Origin: Flavobacteriales bacterium UBA3477
GTDB lineage: Bacteria; Bacteroidota; Bacteroidia; Flavobacteriales; Schleiferiaceae
Direction: 5' to 3'
Assembly: GCA_002378005.1 (NCBI GenBank)
Contig: DFQY01000026.1
Location: 1 to 25,501, forward strand
Length of the DNA stretch: 25,501 bases
Each line of letters opens with the position of its first letter. The stretch's first letter is position 1. Of the stretch, positions 1-7,943 are shown piece by piece. The notes beneath the pieces are model-generated. The model made no database searches, was not told the DNA's origin, and was given only the letters and a program-made list of their open reading frames with translations. A program made the position numbers and the translations under genes.

Positions 1-356
1 CTCAACACGATCAATCCGATGGTCGTATTGTTCTTCGTTGTGCTGCTTAATCCTTCGTTGTATTTACGGGATGTCCAGAAGAAATAGCCATAGGCAAGAA
101 TGGGAGTGATGCCTAAATGGTAACTGACTAGGTCCGAATCGAGCAGGTGTAAGATCACCGATAACAGGGTATATAAGATTCCAAACCAAATGTGAAAGGT
201 CTTGAACGCTTTCAGATATTCCACAATGGGAAACTTTTCCTGGTCCTCACTGCTCATCGTGTTGTACCCACTGAGCAGGTATTTTGCATTGCTTGGTGTA
301 ACAATAAAACCCATGCTCAAAAACAGCAAACCAAGGCCAATGGATACGTAAATCAT
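1..356 (-). CDS. DUF3784 family membrane protein (3' end cut off by window edge)
   Basis: Translating the minus strand from the ATG at 356 gives an open frame of 118 codons that runs off the left edge. It starts MIYVSIGLGLLFLSMGFIVT, a membrane segment, followed by YLLSGYNTMSSEDQEKF at about residues 26-42. The GYNTMS-E-K pattern just after the first membrane helix is the signature of the DUF3784 family. Two further hydrophobic stretches lie at about residues 53-69 and 73-93, and a fourth begins at the edge. An in-frame TAA lies upstream with no other ATG between, so the start is well defined. The gene is divergent from the one at 421, with 64 bases between. A weak -7-like box on the minus strand (378-385, TATCTTCG) lies 21 nt before the start. 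Function of the family is unknown; it is a small inner-membrane protein. Confidence 0.8.
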   Translation of the reverse strand, partial: MIYVSIGLGLLFLSMGFIVTPSNAKYLLSGYNTMSSEDQEKFPIVEYLKAFKTFHIWFGILYTLLSVILHLLDSDLVSYHLGITPILAYGYFFWTSRKYNEGLSSTTKNNTTIGLIVL

Positions 357-420
357 GAGTGTGATAATTGTTATGCTCGAAGATAGTGAAAAGTAGCAAT
401 TTCGCGCTTATTACTCCGTC

Positions 421-957
421 ATGAAGACCTACTTTTCGATATTGTTTGCCGTGATTCTAGGATGGAATGCACAGGCACAGCACCATCCACATCAGGTGGA
501 ACCAGACCCTCACCATCACCGTCATCCACTGCGCTTGGCCTTACTTATAGGCCATGGTATGGTTCCCGAAGTAGGGGGTGAAGGAGTGTTCTTTGTACCT
601 ACCTGGGGTATGGATATGGATTACCACATCAATGATCATTGGTCCATCGGTTGGCACAGTGATATTGAGTTGGAAAACTATCTCATTGAAAATGATCTTG
701 GGGAAACCATTGAACTTCAAACACCGATGGTCTCTACGTTGGATATTTTCTACCGCCTCTCACACAATCTCTTGCTTGGGATGGGTCCTGGACTTACTGT
801 GGAAAATGGTGAAATGAAAACCCTCCTACGTGTGGGGATTGAAGGTGAGGTACCGATGAACGATCGATGGGAGTGGACGCCAACTTTGTATTTAGACCAG
901 CGTATTGACGGGCACCAAGTGTGGACCTTTGCTGTGGGTGTGGCGCATTACTTGTAA
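421..957 (+). CDS. Secreted histidine-rich outer-membrane-barrel-like protein
   Basis: A 178-residue protein with a clear signal peptide (MKTYFSILFAVILGWNAQAQ, cleavage after residue 20). The mature N terminus is strikingly histidine-rich (HHPHQ, then HHHRHP, within residues 21-36), which suggests metal binding, though this is inference. The rest consists of alternating short strands with aromatic and glycine residues (for example FFVPTWGMDMDY, WSIGWHSDIELE, LLLGMGPGLTVE, LRVGIEGEV, WTFAVGVAHYL) and ends in a hydrophobic strand, as in small beta-barrels. It resembles conserved hypothetical Bacteroidota proteins that share an N-terminal His cluster and a W-G-D-Y strand pattern, but I cannot name a characterised family. 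Its TAA stop (955-957) directly abuts the stop codon of uvrB on the other strand. It is divergent from the DUF3784 gene. Confidence 0.75.
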   Translation: MKTYFSILFAVILGWNAQAQHHPHQVEPDPHHHRHPLRLALLIGHGMVPEVGGEGVFFVPTWGMDMDYHINDHWSIGWHSDIELENYLIENDLGETIELQTPMVSTLDIFYRLSHNLLLGMGPGLTVENGEMKTLLRVGIEGEVPMNDRWEWTPTLYLDQRIDGHQVWTFAVGVAHYL

Positions 958-2967
958 CTAGCGCTTTTCCCTTTTACTTTCTAGTTCGATGAGTAAATCA
1001 CGAAGTCTGGCGGCTTCGATGAAGTCCATGGACTTCGCAGCGGTTTCCATGCCTTTTCGTGTTTCTCTGATGCGCTTTTCAAGATCTTCTTGGCTTGTGT
1101 AGTTGACCGCTTCTTCTGCGGCTTTTACGGATGCCATGCCTTCCTTGTATTGGGCGCCCTTGTTCACGGCACTGGATTTAGCAAGGATTTCGTCTCTACT
1201 GGAACGAAGCGCAGTGGGAACAATACCGTTGGCTTTATTAAAAGTATCTTGTTTCTCTCTTCGCCGCGAAGTCTCGTCAATCGTTCGCTGCATACTGTCG
1301 GTGATCTTGTCGGCGTACAAAATTGCCATACCGTTAACGTTTCGCGCCGCTCGTCCGATGGTTTGAACGAGGGAGCGCGTACTACGCAAGAAGCCTTCTT
1401 TGTCTGCATCCATGATGGCCACCAAACTTACCTCAGGGAAATCCAATCCTTCGCGGAGCAGGTTGACTCCGATCAGTACGTCAAAGATGCCCAGTCTTAA
1501 ATCGCGCATAATTTCTACGCGCTCCAGTGTGTCCACGTCGCTGTGGATGTAGCGGCATCGTATGTCGTAACGCGTGAAGTATTTGGTCAGCTCCTCTGCC
1601 ATTCTTTTGGTCAAGGTGGTGACTAGGACGCGCTCGTCTCGTTGTACACGAATGCGTATTTCATCCATGAGGTCGTCAACTTGGTTCTCGCACGGGCGTA
1701 CTTCAACCACGGGATCAAGCAGGCCAGTAGGGCGGATGACTTGTTCGGCGAAGACCCCGCCACTGAGCTCGAGCTCGAATTCGGCTGGTGTGGCACTAAC
1801 GAATAGGGCCTGTCCACGAATCTGCTCGAATTCTTCAAACTTTAAGGGGCGGTTGTCTAAGGCTGCGGGTAGACGGAAGCCGTATTCTACCAAGTTTTCT
1901 TTGCGTGAGCGGTCGCCGCCGTACATGGCGCGTACTTGGGGAATGGTCACGTGGCTTTCGTCGACTACGAGTAGAAAGTCGTCGGCAAAGTAGTCGAGCA
2001 AGCAGAAAGGACGCACGCCTGGCGCGCGCCCGTCGAGGTAGCGGCTGTAGTTCTCTATGCCGGAACAGTAGCCCAATTCCCGTATCATCTCCAAATCAAA
2101 GTTGGTGCGCTCCTCCAAACGCTTGGCTTCTAGTGGACGACTCACATTGCGGAAGTGGTCCACCTGCTGCATGAGGTCGTCCTGGATTTGGTGGATGGCG
2201 TGTTGTAATTGGTCCTTTTCGGTGACGAATAGGTTGGCAGGGAACAAGCGCATTTCATCCATGTGTTCAATGCGTTGGCCGCTGATGGGGTCCATGTGTT
2301 CAATGCTCTCCACTTCATCGCCCCAGAAACTGATGCGGTAATAGGTTTCCGCGTAGGCGGGGAAAATGTCTACGGTATCGCCTTTTACACGAAAACTGCC
2401 GCGCTTGAACTCGGCTGCGGTTCGGGCGTAGAGGGCATTAACAAAGGCGTGGAGCAGGGCTTGGCGGGCGATGGTATCGCCCACTTTTAATTGGACCACA
2501 GAACTATTAAAGGCCTCCGGGTTTCCCATCCCGTATAAACAACTCACGGACGCGACCACAATCACGTCACGGCGTCCGCTCAATAGGGAGGAGGTGGTGC
2601 TCAAGCGAAGCTTTTCGATTTCGTCGTTGATGCTCAGATCTTTCTCAATGTAAAGACCGGAGGAAGGAACGTAGGCTTCGGGCTGGTAATAATCGTAGTA
2701 GCTGACGAAATATTCGACCGCATTCTCAGGGAAGAATTCCTTCATCTCCCCGTAGAGTTGGGCGGCTAGCGTCTTGTTGTGACACAGAATGAGGGTAGGG
2801 CGCTGGGTACGTTCGATGACGTTCGCTACCGTAAAGGTCTTACCAGACCCGGTAACCCCAAGTAGTACTTGATCCCGCTCGCCGCCGTTCAGCCCTTCTA
2901 CCAAATCGTTGATGGCCGTGGGCTGGTCTCCCATCGGCTCGAATGGAGCTACGAGCTTAAACTTCAT
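958..2967 (-). CDS. uvrB: UvrABC excinuclease subunit B (UvrB)
   Basis: UvrB is the damage-verifying helicase of nucleotide excision repair; it is loaded by UvrA and recruits UvrC to make the incisions. The 669-residue length is normal. Visible landmarks: Walker A GVTGSGKT at 37-44; the beta-hairpin region YYDYYQPEAYVPSSGLY at about 90-106, which locks onto the damaged strand; the DEAD-like DESH box at 336-339; the GINLLREGLD-type helicase segment (here GVNLLREGLDFPEVSL); QTIGRAARN motif VI; and a C-terminal UVR motif (LEKRIRETRKGMETAAK onward, about 631-665) that contacts UvrC. It is the last gene of the operon, 6 nt after the DUF349 gene. Its TAG stop abuts the TAA of the convergent gene ending at 957, leaving no room for an intergenic terminator. 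No residue looks abnormal. Confidence 0.98.
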   Translation of the reverse strand: MKFKLVAPFEPMGDQPTAINDLVEGLNGGERDQVLLGVTGSGKTFTVANVIERTQRPTLILCHNKTLAAQLYGEMKEFFPENAVEYFVSYYDYYQPEAYVPSSGLYIEKDLSINDEIEKLRLSTTSSLLSGRRDVIVVASVSCLYGMGNPEAFNSSVVQLKVGDTIARQALLHAFVNALYARTAAEFKRGSFRVKGDTVDIFPAYAETYYRISFWGDEVESIEHMDPISGQRIEHMDEMRLFPANLFVTEKDQLQHAIHQIQDDLMQQVDHFRNVSRPLEAKRLEERTNFDLEMIRELGYCSGIENYSRYLDGRAPGVRPFCLLDYFADDFLLVVDESHVTIPQVRAMYGGDRSRKENLVEYGFRLPAALDNRPLKFEEFEQIRGQALFVSATPAEFELELSGGVFAEQVIRPTGLLDPVVEVRPCENQVDDLMDEIRIRVQRDERVLVTTLTKRMAEELTKYFTRYDIRCRYIHSDVDTLERVEIMRDLRLGIFDVLIGVNLLREGLDFPEVSLVAIMDADKEGFLRSTRSLVQTIGRAARNVNGMAILYADKITDSMQRTIDETSRRREKQDTFNKANGIVPTALRSSRDEILAKSSAVNKGAQYKEGMASVKAAEEAVNYTSQEDLEKRIRETRKGMETAAKSMDFIEAARLRDLLIELESKREKR

Positions 2968-2973
2968 GCCGGA

Positions 2974-4848
2974 TTATTTAAGTAGGCTATTGAAAAGCTT
3001 GCGCATGGCAGTGTAATGCTCCACCAAGGCTTTCTGTTCTTCAATTTTTGCCAATGCAGCTTCCAGTAATGGGTTTCCTTTCGAGGCAGAGAAGAAGGCA
3101 ATGTTGTTTTCAAGCTGGTGCAATTCCTTCTTTGCGCTGTCTAATCCTTCACGGATGGCAGCGCGCTGGCGGAATAATCCGTCTTGATCGTCGGCCTCTA
3201 CCATGGCTTTTACCTTAGCTTGCATCAAAGCAGCTTCTACCTCTTGGGCACTGAGGCCAAGTGGTGCTAATTTTTCGGCCAACAATGCATCAAAGTTTTG
3301 GTCGTGCTCGCGTCTACCACCTTGGCCTAGGGCTCCCCACTGCTCACTCAAGGCAATGGCATCGTCTAGCGAGGCAACCTTAGCTTTCTTAATGCTGGCC
3401 AAGAAATCTTCTTTGGCTTTCTGATCGGCATTGCTTTGCTTTTCTACCGCTTTGCGTTCACCGTGCATGCGATCGAAGAAATGGTTACAAGCACTTCGGA
3501 AGGCTTCCCAAAGTTGATCCCCCTCTTTTTTAGGGACGTAACCGGACTTCTTCCAATCCTGCTGTGCTTTTTTGAGAACCTGCGCAGTAGCCGCAAAATC
3601 ATCACTGTCTTTCACGCTTTCGGCGAGCTCAATCAACGCTTGTTTCTTTTCTAGATTCACGCGTTGTGCTTTTTTCTCCTCTTTGTAGAAGGCATTTTTC
3701 AATCTGTTGAACTCGCGCTGGGCCGTTTTGTATTCTTCCCAAACCACGGAGTTTTCTTCGCTTTTCACGAAGCCAATTTTCTTAAACTCGCCACGTAAGG
3801 CCTCCAACGCTTTGCTGGCCTTTTGCCATCCGCCGTGTTTGGTCGGTAGCTCCGTTGTCAGCGCCTGGATTTTCGCCACAACTTCATTCTTCGCGGCAAT
3901 TTTCTCATCGTTCTGTGTCTTGATTTTCTCATTAAAGGAATCTCTCAGCTCATGAACCTTGCTGGTAATGGCTTTAAACCGCTCCCAAAGCTGGTCTTTG
4001 TGTTCGCGTGGCACCGGGCCAATTCTTTTCCACTTGCTGTGCGCTTGTTGTAGCGTTTTGAAAATCTTCGCTGAGGCACCGCCGGCTAACATGTTCTCCA
4101 AGGATTCACATAGGGCGACCTTCTCCGCGAGGTTGTTTTGGTAATCAATCTCGATGAGGTCGTAGGCCATTCTCAAGTAGTCGAAGAAATTGTCAACGTG
4201 GTGGTTGTAGTTTGCCCACACGTTGCGCGCATCACTTTTAGGGACGAGACCAGTATTGTTCCAGCGCTCGCGTAATCCTTTGAATGTTTCGTATTTATTC
4301 TTGGCACTGCCTTCCATCATGGGCAAAGCTTTGATTTGCTCGATGATATCAAGTTTGGTGGCCAAGTTTGCGCTGAGTTCCGCCTCAAGCTGGCTATAAT
4401 GCTTGCGCAACTTATCTCTATAACCGCCGTAGGTAGTGTTGAGTTGCTTGCGCAATGGCTGGTCGTAATGGAAATCGATGCTGTTGCCGCCTTCTTCGAT
4501 AAAGGCTGCTTTTGCAGCATCACGCTCCGCATTGAGCTCTTGTAAAATTCGAGAACGTCCGCTCTCTACCACGCCTTTGATGCGTTGTGGCTCATGCTCG
4601 CCAATGTGCTGGGCGATGATTTCAAGGGATTGTTCTACCGTCAGGGCATCGAAATCTGGAATGATCAACTTGCGCTCTTTCGGGCTTTCGTGATCGTCTT
4701 CTGCCTCTACAGCTTTGACTTCCGTGTTTTGCTCTTCTTCCGTTTCCTCCACAACTTCGCTACTCTCGGGCGCTTCCGGCATAGGTGTGCTGGTTTCCTC
4801 CTTAGGTTGCGTGTTTTCTTGCGGGTCCAATTCTTCTTGACTCATCAT
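2974..4848 (-). CDS. DUF349 repeat protein with acidic N terminus
   Basis: A 624-residue soluble, highly charged, helical protein. Residues 1-60 are acidic and low in complexity (Glu/Pro/Thr rich) and probably disordered. From about residue 165 there are five DUF349 units, recognisable by a W-x(4)-G-x-V/P-(R/K) core followed by an LW-x-x-F/Y helix: about 165-230 (RWNNTGLVPK), 240-305 (KWKRIGPVPRE), 315-385 (EFKKIGFVKSEE), 395-465 (DWKKSGYVPKK) and a degenerate one at about 470-540 (QWGALGQGGRRE). The C terminus is coiled-coil-like. DUF349 proteins have no established biochemical role. The double ATG (MM) at 4848/4845 makes the exact start uncertain by one codon; the first ATG directly abuts the aroE stop codon, suggesting translational coupling. 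It lies between aroE and uvrB. Confidence 0.9.
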   Translation of the reverse strand: MMSQEELDPQENTQPKEETSTPMPEAPESSEVVEETEEEQNTEVKAVEAEDDHESPKERKLIIPDFDALTVEQSLEIIAQHIGEHEPQRIKGVVESGRSRILQELNAERDAAKAAFIEEGGNSIDFHYDQPLRKQLNTTYGGYRDKLRKHYSQLEAELSANLATKLDIIEQIKALPMMEGSAKNKYETFKGLRERWNNTGLVPKSDARNVWANYNHHVDNFFDYLRMAYDLIEIDYQNNLAEKVALCESLENMLAGGASAKIFKTLQQAHSKWKRIGPVPREHKDQLWERFKAITSKVHELRDSFNEKIKTQNDEKIAAKNEVVAKIQALTTELPTKHGGWQKASKALEALRGEFKKIGFVKSEENSVVWEEYKTAQREFNRLKNAFYKEEKKAQRVNLEKKQALIELAESVKDSDDFAATAQVLKKAQQDWKKSGYVPKKEGDQLWEAFRSACNHFFDRMHGERKAVEKQSNADQKAKEDFLASIKKAKVASLDDAIALSEQWGALGQGGRREHDQNFDALLAEKLAPLGLSAQEVEAALMQAKVKAMVEADDQDGLFRQRAAIREGLDSAKKELHQLENNIAFFSASKGNPLLEAALAKIEEQKALVEHYTAMRKLFNSLLK

Positions 4849-5583
4849 CTACAAATTTTTGTAGTAAGCGGCATGAAACAATTGCCATGCTTTTTTCGCT
4901 TGCTCAGTTAACATTAGATTGCCGCCGATCACGGCAGCGCCCATTTCCTTACCCTTTAACATCATTGGGGTTGGGTTCGGTTCATACGTCATATCAAAGA
5001 TGGCGAATTCCTGCGTGATTACCTTATACGGCAATGGTAAATAATTGCCGGGGTATTTTGGTCCACCCACTGGGGTACAATTAATCCATCGGGGATGCGC
5101 CGAAGCTTGTTCTTGCGTCAAGCTGCCGTAGGTCACGGGACCGTGTCGCTGGACAATCAAATAAGGGGTTTGTCGCTCCTCTAACACGGCACAAAGTGCT
5201 TTTGCTGCGCCACCGCCTCCCAATACTAGGGTAGGTCGTTCTGGTCCTAAGGCCTCGAGGGTTTGAGCGATACCGTCCACGTCTGTATTGTAACCCACGA
5301 AACGATCTCCAGTTTTCACGATGGTATTGATGGCACCAATTCTTTTCGCACGTTCATCTACCTCATTTACCCAGTGAAGGGCTTGTTCTTTGAATGGAAT
5401 GGTAATGTTGATGCCGGTTAAACCTTCTCCATCGAACAACTCCACCATGGCCTTGCGATCCATGGAGGTGCGCTCATAACATTGGTACATACCCGGGGTG
5501 CCACTTTCTTCCATGAAACCATGGTGTAGGGCGGGGCTTTTGCTATGCCCGATAGGATGTCCTATGAGGCCGAGGCGAATCAT
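4849..5583 (-). CDS. aroE: Shikimate dehydrogenase (AroE)
   Basis: AroE reduces 3-dehydroshikimate to shikimate with NADPH in the pathway to chorismate and aromatic amino acids. The open frame extends upstream to 5664, but the family N terminus (MIRLGLIGHPIGHSKSPALH) begins at the ATG at 5583, so I place the start there, giving 244 residues, at the short end of the family range. Substrate-site residues are visible: S14 and S16 in GHSKSP, the catalytic lysine K65 in NITIPFK, and D101 in NTD. The glycine-rich dinucleotide loop GGGGAAK lies at 122-128, followed by NCTPVG near 168-173, and the C-terminal MLTEQAKKAW helix is present. The chosen ATG overlaps the TGA of the upstream DUF368 gene by 4 nt (ATGA), and the aroE TAG abuts the DUF349 start, so three cistrons are joined without gaps. 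Confidence 0.96.
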   Translation of the reverse strand: MIRLGLIGHPIGHSKSPALHHGFMEESGTPGMYQCYERTSMDRKAMVELFDGEGLTGINITIPFKEQALHWVNEVDERAKRIGAINTIVKTGDRFVGYNTDVDGIAQTLEALGPERPTLVLGGGGAAKALCAVLEERQTPYLIVQRHGPVTYGSLTQEQASAHPRWINCTPVGGPKYPGNYLPLPYKVITQEFAIFDMTYEPNPTPMMLKGKEMGAAVIGGNLMLTEQAKKAWQLFHAAYYKNL

Positions 5584-6488
5584 GCGCGCTTGAGTTTTCC
5601 GGCCCACTCTAGTACGAAGACGACTAACGCGCCCGCAATGGCGACAGGGAGGGCCAAAGTCCAATCTGTCCCAGGAGCTAAATTTTCTGTAATCAATGGA
5701 ACGTATTCTTCCTTCGGCGTGCCTTCGTGTTTAACATAGTATTCCACTACCCATTTCCACGGCCAAAGCTTGTTCAGTGATCCCAACAAGAACCCAGAGA
5801 GCAGGGCCACGGCAATGTTGTAGTAATGCTCGAAAATCCACTTCAAGGCTTTGGTGAAGCTGATCAGTCCTGCTACTGCACCGATGCCTACGTAGGTTAT
5901 GATGAGCACGTTTCGATCGCTCACGGCACTGAGCACAGTGGCGTAGGCGCCCAATAACAGAAGAATGAAACTGCCGCTGATGCCCGGTAAAATCATGGCA
6001 CAAATGGCCAAGGCGCCACAAAGAATAAGGTAGAGCGGGTGCTCTGTACCGCCCACAGCGGGTAAGGTGGTGACCCAATAGGCAATGGCGGTTCCGATGA
6101 TGAATGAAAGGATTTGCGGGTTGCCCCAGTGGGTGATGTTTCGTCCGACAATGAAGATGGAGGCGAACACGAGGCCAAAGAAGAAACTCCAGATGGCGGT
6201 GGGGTGGTGCTCAAGTGCATAGCCAAGGATGGAGGCTAGGGAAAGTACACTGGTGAAAATCCCAGCGAAGAGGACTGCGAGGAAGGTACCGCCGATGTGG
6301 GACCATAGATCGCGGAATTGGCCCCGAAAAAGTAGCTTAATGGCATGCGCATCAAACCGGCTAAGATTGCCTATTAATTCCTCGTAAATATTCGTGATAA
6401 ATGCGATAGTTCCTCCGCTGACTCCGGGGACGACATCTGCCGCTCCCATGGCCATGCCTTTGAGGAACAAACTCAAATATTTCTGCAT
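5580..6488 (-). CDS. DUF368 polytopic membrane protein (PopT-type undecaprenyl-phosphate translocase family)
   Basis: A 302-residue multi-pass inner-membrane protein. The DUF368 signature GAADVVPGVSGGT lies at about 15-27, and a related motif recurs in the second half (AICAMILPGISGSFILLLLGAY), consistent with an internally repeated fold. Roughly eight hydrophobic segments can be seen. Members of this family (PopT) have been reported to recycle undecaprenyl phosphate from the outer to the inner leaflet of the cytoplasmic membrane, supplying carrier lipid for peptidoglycan and surface polysaccharide. Assigning that role here is by family membership only. The gene starts 7 nt after the TPR gene stops, and its TGA overlaps the aroE ATG. 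Only one DUF368 copy is present. Confidence 0.93.
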   Translation of the reverse strand: MQKYLSLFLKGMAMGAADVVPGVSGGTIAFITNIYEELIGNLSRFDAHAIKLLFRGQFRDLWSHIGGTFLAVLFAGIFTSVLSLASILGYALEHHPTAIWSFFFGLVFASIFIVGRNITHWGNPQILSFIIGTAIAYWVTTLPAVGGTEHPLYLILCGALAICAMILPGISGSFILLLLGAYATVLSAVSDRNVLIITYVGIGAVAGLISFTKALKWIFEHYYNIAVALLSGFLLGSLNKLWPWKWVVEYYVKHEGTPKEEYVPLITENLAPGTDWTLALPVAIAGALVVFVLEWAGKLKRA

Positions 6489-6495
6489 GGGTGGG

Positions 6496-7785
6496 TTATT
6501 TCAATTCTGCTAAAATAGCGGCCACTACTGGGACTTCAAGTAGATCTGGGAAGTATTCCGCAAATAGTGTTCGCAACTCATCGCGGTTCAAATGCAAATC
6601 TTCCAGCACCTCTTTTGCGCTGATGATATCGTCGGCTGCGAAGAGGTAGCCGGCAAGCACTAATCTGAACTGGAGCACTTCTGGGAAGCGTTCAACGGCA
6701 TCGTAGAGAATAGCGATGGCTTGCTCTAGGAGGTCCAATTCTATCAAACACTCCACGAAATCCAAGACATCCTCCGAACCGTAGGCTTCGTCCAACCAAA
6801 CTTTTTTGTAATCCTTTACCGCCTCAGCGTAGCGCTCCAACTCCATGAGGACGCTAGCGCGCTCCAAATGGACATCATCCATATCGGGTTCAAGGGCGAT
6901 GGCTTTGTTGAATTCACGCAAGGCCTCATTTGGGCTGCCAAGTTCAGCTTCGAGCAAGCCTATTCGGAAATGTACGTAGCCGCTCGGCAAGTCTTCGTTC
7001 ACGCTTTGCTTGTAGGCCGTTAGGGCGTTAATGTATTCTTCGTTATGCTCGTGAATTCTGCCAATCTCAAAGTAGGCGGCGTGGAAGGTATCATCTGCGG
7101 TGATGGCCCATTGGAACATTTGCAAGGCTTGAGCTTCGTTATCCTTGCGCAGTTGGAAAGCGCCGAGCTGGTACCACAGCAAGGGGTTGTAGGGTTCTTT
7201 TAGTGTGAAGCTTTCGAATAATGCAATGGCACGGTCGTATTCGTTGGTGAAATCTAGGCACATAGCCAGCTGGTACAATGCACCTTCGTCCAAATCTTCC
7301 TCTTCTAAACGGCACCATCGCACCAAAATATTGATGGCCCGCGGGTAATCGCCCTGGCTCAAATGCGTGTCTGCGATCATCTGCAACACCTCTACGGGAT
7401 CGTCGGAACCGGCTAAGGCCTCGTCCAATAATTGTAATCCCTTTTGAGTATTGCCGCGATGCATTAAGATCGTGGCTCGTGCGATGAGCAATTCCGTGGA
7501 ACGCATATTCAATCCTTCTAAGTGATTCAGTTTCGCCTCGGCTCGAGTATAATCTTTCATCGCAATGTCCAGTTGTACCTCCTTAATCTTGAAAGTAAAG
7601 GCCAAAGGATGAATGGCTTGAGCGATTTCTAATGCGTTTTTGGTTTGCTCAAAAGACCCCGTGTCTAGGTAATAGTCTAGAATGAGTTCTAAATCTTCAA
7701 CATCGAAATAGGGTTGTCTCCCTTCGCTGATCGCGTTTTCGAATGCATGTACTAATGTTAAGGTCTCGTGGTCCTCAAATCGCAT
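6496..7785 (-). CDS. Tetratricopeptide repeat (TPR) protein
   Basis: A 429-residue soluble protein with no signal peptide or membrane helix. It is built almost wholly of about ten 34-residue TPR helical pairs, with typical W/L-G-Y-A-P spacing, for example LLWYQLGAFQLRKDNEAQAL, AAYFEIGRIHEHNEEYINAL, YVHFRIGLLEAELGSPNEAL and DVHLERASVLMELERYAEAV. TPR arrays are protein-binding scaffolds; the partner cannot be read from the sequence. It is the first gene of the minus-strand operon that continues through DUF368, aroE, DUF349 and uvrB, and it is divergent from the glmM-type gene across 158 bases. A -7-like box (TATCTTTC, minus strand, 7790-7797) ends 4 nt before the ATG. Confidence 0.93.
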   Translation of the reverse strand: MRFEDHETLTLVHAFENAISEGRQPYFDVEDLELILDYYLDTGSFEQTKNALEIAQAIHPLAFTFKIKEVQLDIAMKDYTRAEAKLNHLEGLNMRSTELLIARATILMHRGNTQKGLQLLDEALAGSDDPVEVLQMIADTHLSQGDYPRAINILVRWCRLEEEDLDEGALYQLAMCLDFTNEYDRAIALFESFTLKEPYNPLLWYQLGAFQLRKDNEAQALQMFQWAITADDTFHAAYFEIGRIHEHNEEYINALTAYKQSVNEDLPSGYVHFRIGLLEAELGSPNEALREFNKAIALEPDMDDVHLERASVLMELERYAEAVKDYKKVWLDEAYGSEDVLDFVECLIELDLLEQAIAILYDAVERFPEVLQFRLVLAGYLFAADDIISAKEVLEDLHLNRDELRTLFAEYFPDLLEVPVVAAILAELK

Positions 7786-7789
7786 AGTA

Positions 7790-7797
7790 GAAAGATA
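7790..7797 (-). promoter_or_regulatory. Candidate -7 element of the TPR-DUF368-aroE-DUF349-uvrB operon
   Basis: On the minus strand the sequence reads TATCTTTC followed by TACT and the ATG. It matches the Bacteroidota TAnnTTTG consensus at all but the last base. No clear -33 TTG lies 19-20 nt upstream. Only 4 nt separate the box from the start codon, so a transcript from it would be leaderless or nearly so. Confidence 0.35.
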
Positions 7798-7891
7798 AGT
7801 GCTTTGGGCATCGGGAGAAAGGGGCAGGGAGTCTTAGGGACTTGAAGTTTTCACTCTGTTATTAACAATTAAGCAATTCTAATGCCATAGG

Positions 7892-7922
7892 TTGTGCACG
7901 GTATTCTTTGCGGTTATCTTAG
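7892..7922 (+). promoter_or_regulatory. Candidate promoter of the glmM-type gene
   Basis: TTG at 7892-7894 is followed after 20 nt by TATCTTAG at 7915-7922, which differs from the Bacteroidota -7 consensus TAnnTTTG at one position. The spacing fits the usual -33/-7 arrangement. The start codon lies 21 nt further on, leaving a short A-rich leader. The rest of the 7786-7943 intergenic region shows no hairpin or repeat that I trust. Confidence 0.5.
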
Positions 7923-7943
7923 CCAAAAACATTCCAAACCTTC

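Noticed and set aside
1090..1500. Plus-strand open frame of 136 codons opposite uvrB
   Set aside because: Entirely inside uvrB, low-quality composition, no family similarity that I recognise.
5584..5664. Upstream 27-codon extension of aroE
   Set aside because: It lies within the DUF368 coding sequence, lacks similarity (Arg/Cys-rich), and the family N terminus starts at 5583 with an ATGA overlap.
7786..7943. Palindromic AT-rich stretch (GTTATTAACAATTAAG) as an operator
   Set aside because: Only short, imperfect symmetry in AT-rich promoter DNA; not distinguishable from chance.
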